From Pseudomonadota bacterium (GTDB taxonomy: Bacteria; Pseudomonadota; Gammaproteobacteria; Burkholderiales; Burkholderiaceae_C): 6,010 nt of DNA. Of the stretch, positions 5,768 through 6,010 are shown piece after piece. A program made the position numbers and the translations under genes. The stretch spans positions 1-6,010 of the forward strand of contig JAEXBL010000445.1 of assembly GCA_023394015.1 (NCBI GenBank), in the 5' to 3' direction. The notes below the pieces were generated by a model. The model was not told where the DNA came from. It saw only the letters and a list, made by a program, of their open reading frames with translations, and made no database searches. Position 1 is the stretch's first letter; every line of letters begins with the position of its first letter.

Positions 5768-6010
5768 GCACGCCGCCCGCCTCTTCCTATTACCAGCGCC
5801 ACATCTTTTTCTGCTTGAACCAGCGCGAGGGTGGCGAGGCCTGCTGCGCCGACCACGATGCCCAGGCCGCGTTCGACCACTGCAAGGCGCGCGTCAAGGC
5901 CGAGGGCCTGGCCGGCCCCGGCCAGGTGCGGGTGAACAAGGCCGGCTGCCTGGACCGCTGCGCCGGCGGGCCGGTGGCGGTGGTCTACCCGGAGGCGGTC
6001 TGGTACAGCT
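5764..6010 (+). CDS. Thioredoxin-like [2Fe-2S] ferredoxin domain protein (3' end cut)
   Basis: Only the first 82 residues are present; the frame is open at the right edge. The protein opens with YYQRHIFFCLNQREGGEACC and later has VRVNKAGCLDRCAGGPVAVV. Cys17, Cys27/Cys28, Cys62 and Cys66 give the C-x9/10-C ... C-x3-C spacing of the thioredoxin-like [2Fe-2S] ferredoxins (clostridial and Shethna-type, and NuoE-like domains), with one of Cys27/Cys28 a likely spare ligand. Such small soluble proteins carry electrons in the cytoplasm; the partner is not known here. The start overlaps the VanZ-family stop (ATGA), and a -10-like TAGAAT lies 6 nt upstream. Full members of this group are only slightly over 100 residues, so a short tail is probably missing. 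Confidence 0.88.
   Translation, partial: MSTPPASSYYQRHIFFCLNQREGGEACCADHDAQAAFDHCKARVKAEGLAGPGQVRVNKAGCLDRCAGGPVAVVYPEAVWYS

Overview
The window reads as a high-GC betaproteobacterial chromosome, most likely Burkholderiales and probably Comamonadaceae. This rests on the strong G/C third-position bias, the magnesium-type HemB, and family resemblance of the HemJ, VanZ-like and thioredoxin-like ferredoxin proteins. It is a chromosomal housekeeping segment. I see no insertion sequence, integrase, CRISPR array, tRNA or rRNA.

Layout from left to right. (1) A LysR-type regulator on the minus strand (1-861) runs off the left edge, with a perfect T-N11-A dyad just upstream of its start. (2) A divergent small gene for an exported 102-residue protein (1039-1347) ends in front of a bidirectional hairpin terminator (1387-1415). 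(3) Converging on that terminator from the right are two minus-strand genes: hemB (2701-3711), then a CorA-family metal transporter (1434-2591). Their 109-bp gap is full of related 7-mer repeats that can fold over the transporter's start region. (4) The 340-bp gap between hemB and hemJ holds the hemB promoter region, a leader hairpin containing the hemB start codon, and a well-formed ~100-nt small RNA locus on the plus strand. (5) Plus-strand genes follow: hemJ (4052-4480), a VanZ-family membrane protein (4568-5767), and a [2Fe-2S] thioredoxin-like ferredoxin that overlaps it by 4 nt and is cut by the right edge.

HemB makes porphobilinogen early in tetrapyrrole synthesis and HemJ oxidises protoporphyrinogen IX near the end, so the divergent pair forms a small haem cluster around the sRNA. 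The sRNA is the most interesting object. It has a sigma70-like promoter with 17-bp spacing, three nearly abutting hairpins, an 11-nt loop carrying the anti-Shine-Dalgarno-like sequence CCUCC, and a strong intrinsic terminator. A second recurring signal is a -10-like hexamer placed exactly 6 nt before the ATG of both hemJ and the ferredoxin gene, as expected for leaderless transcripts.
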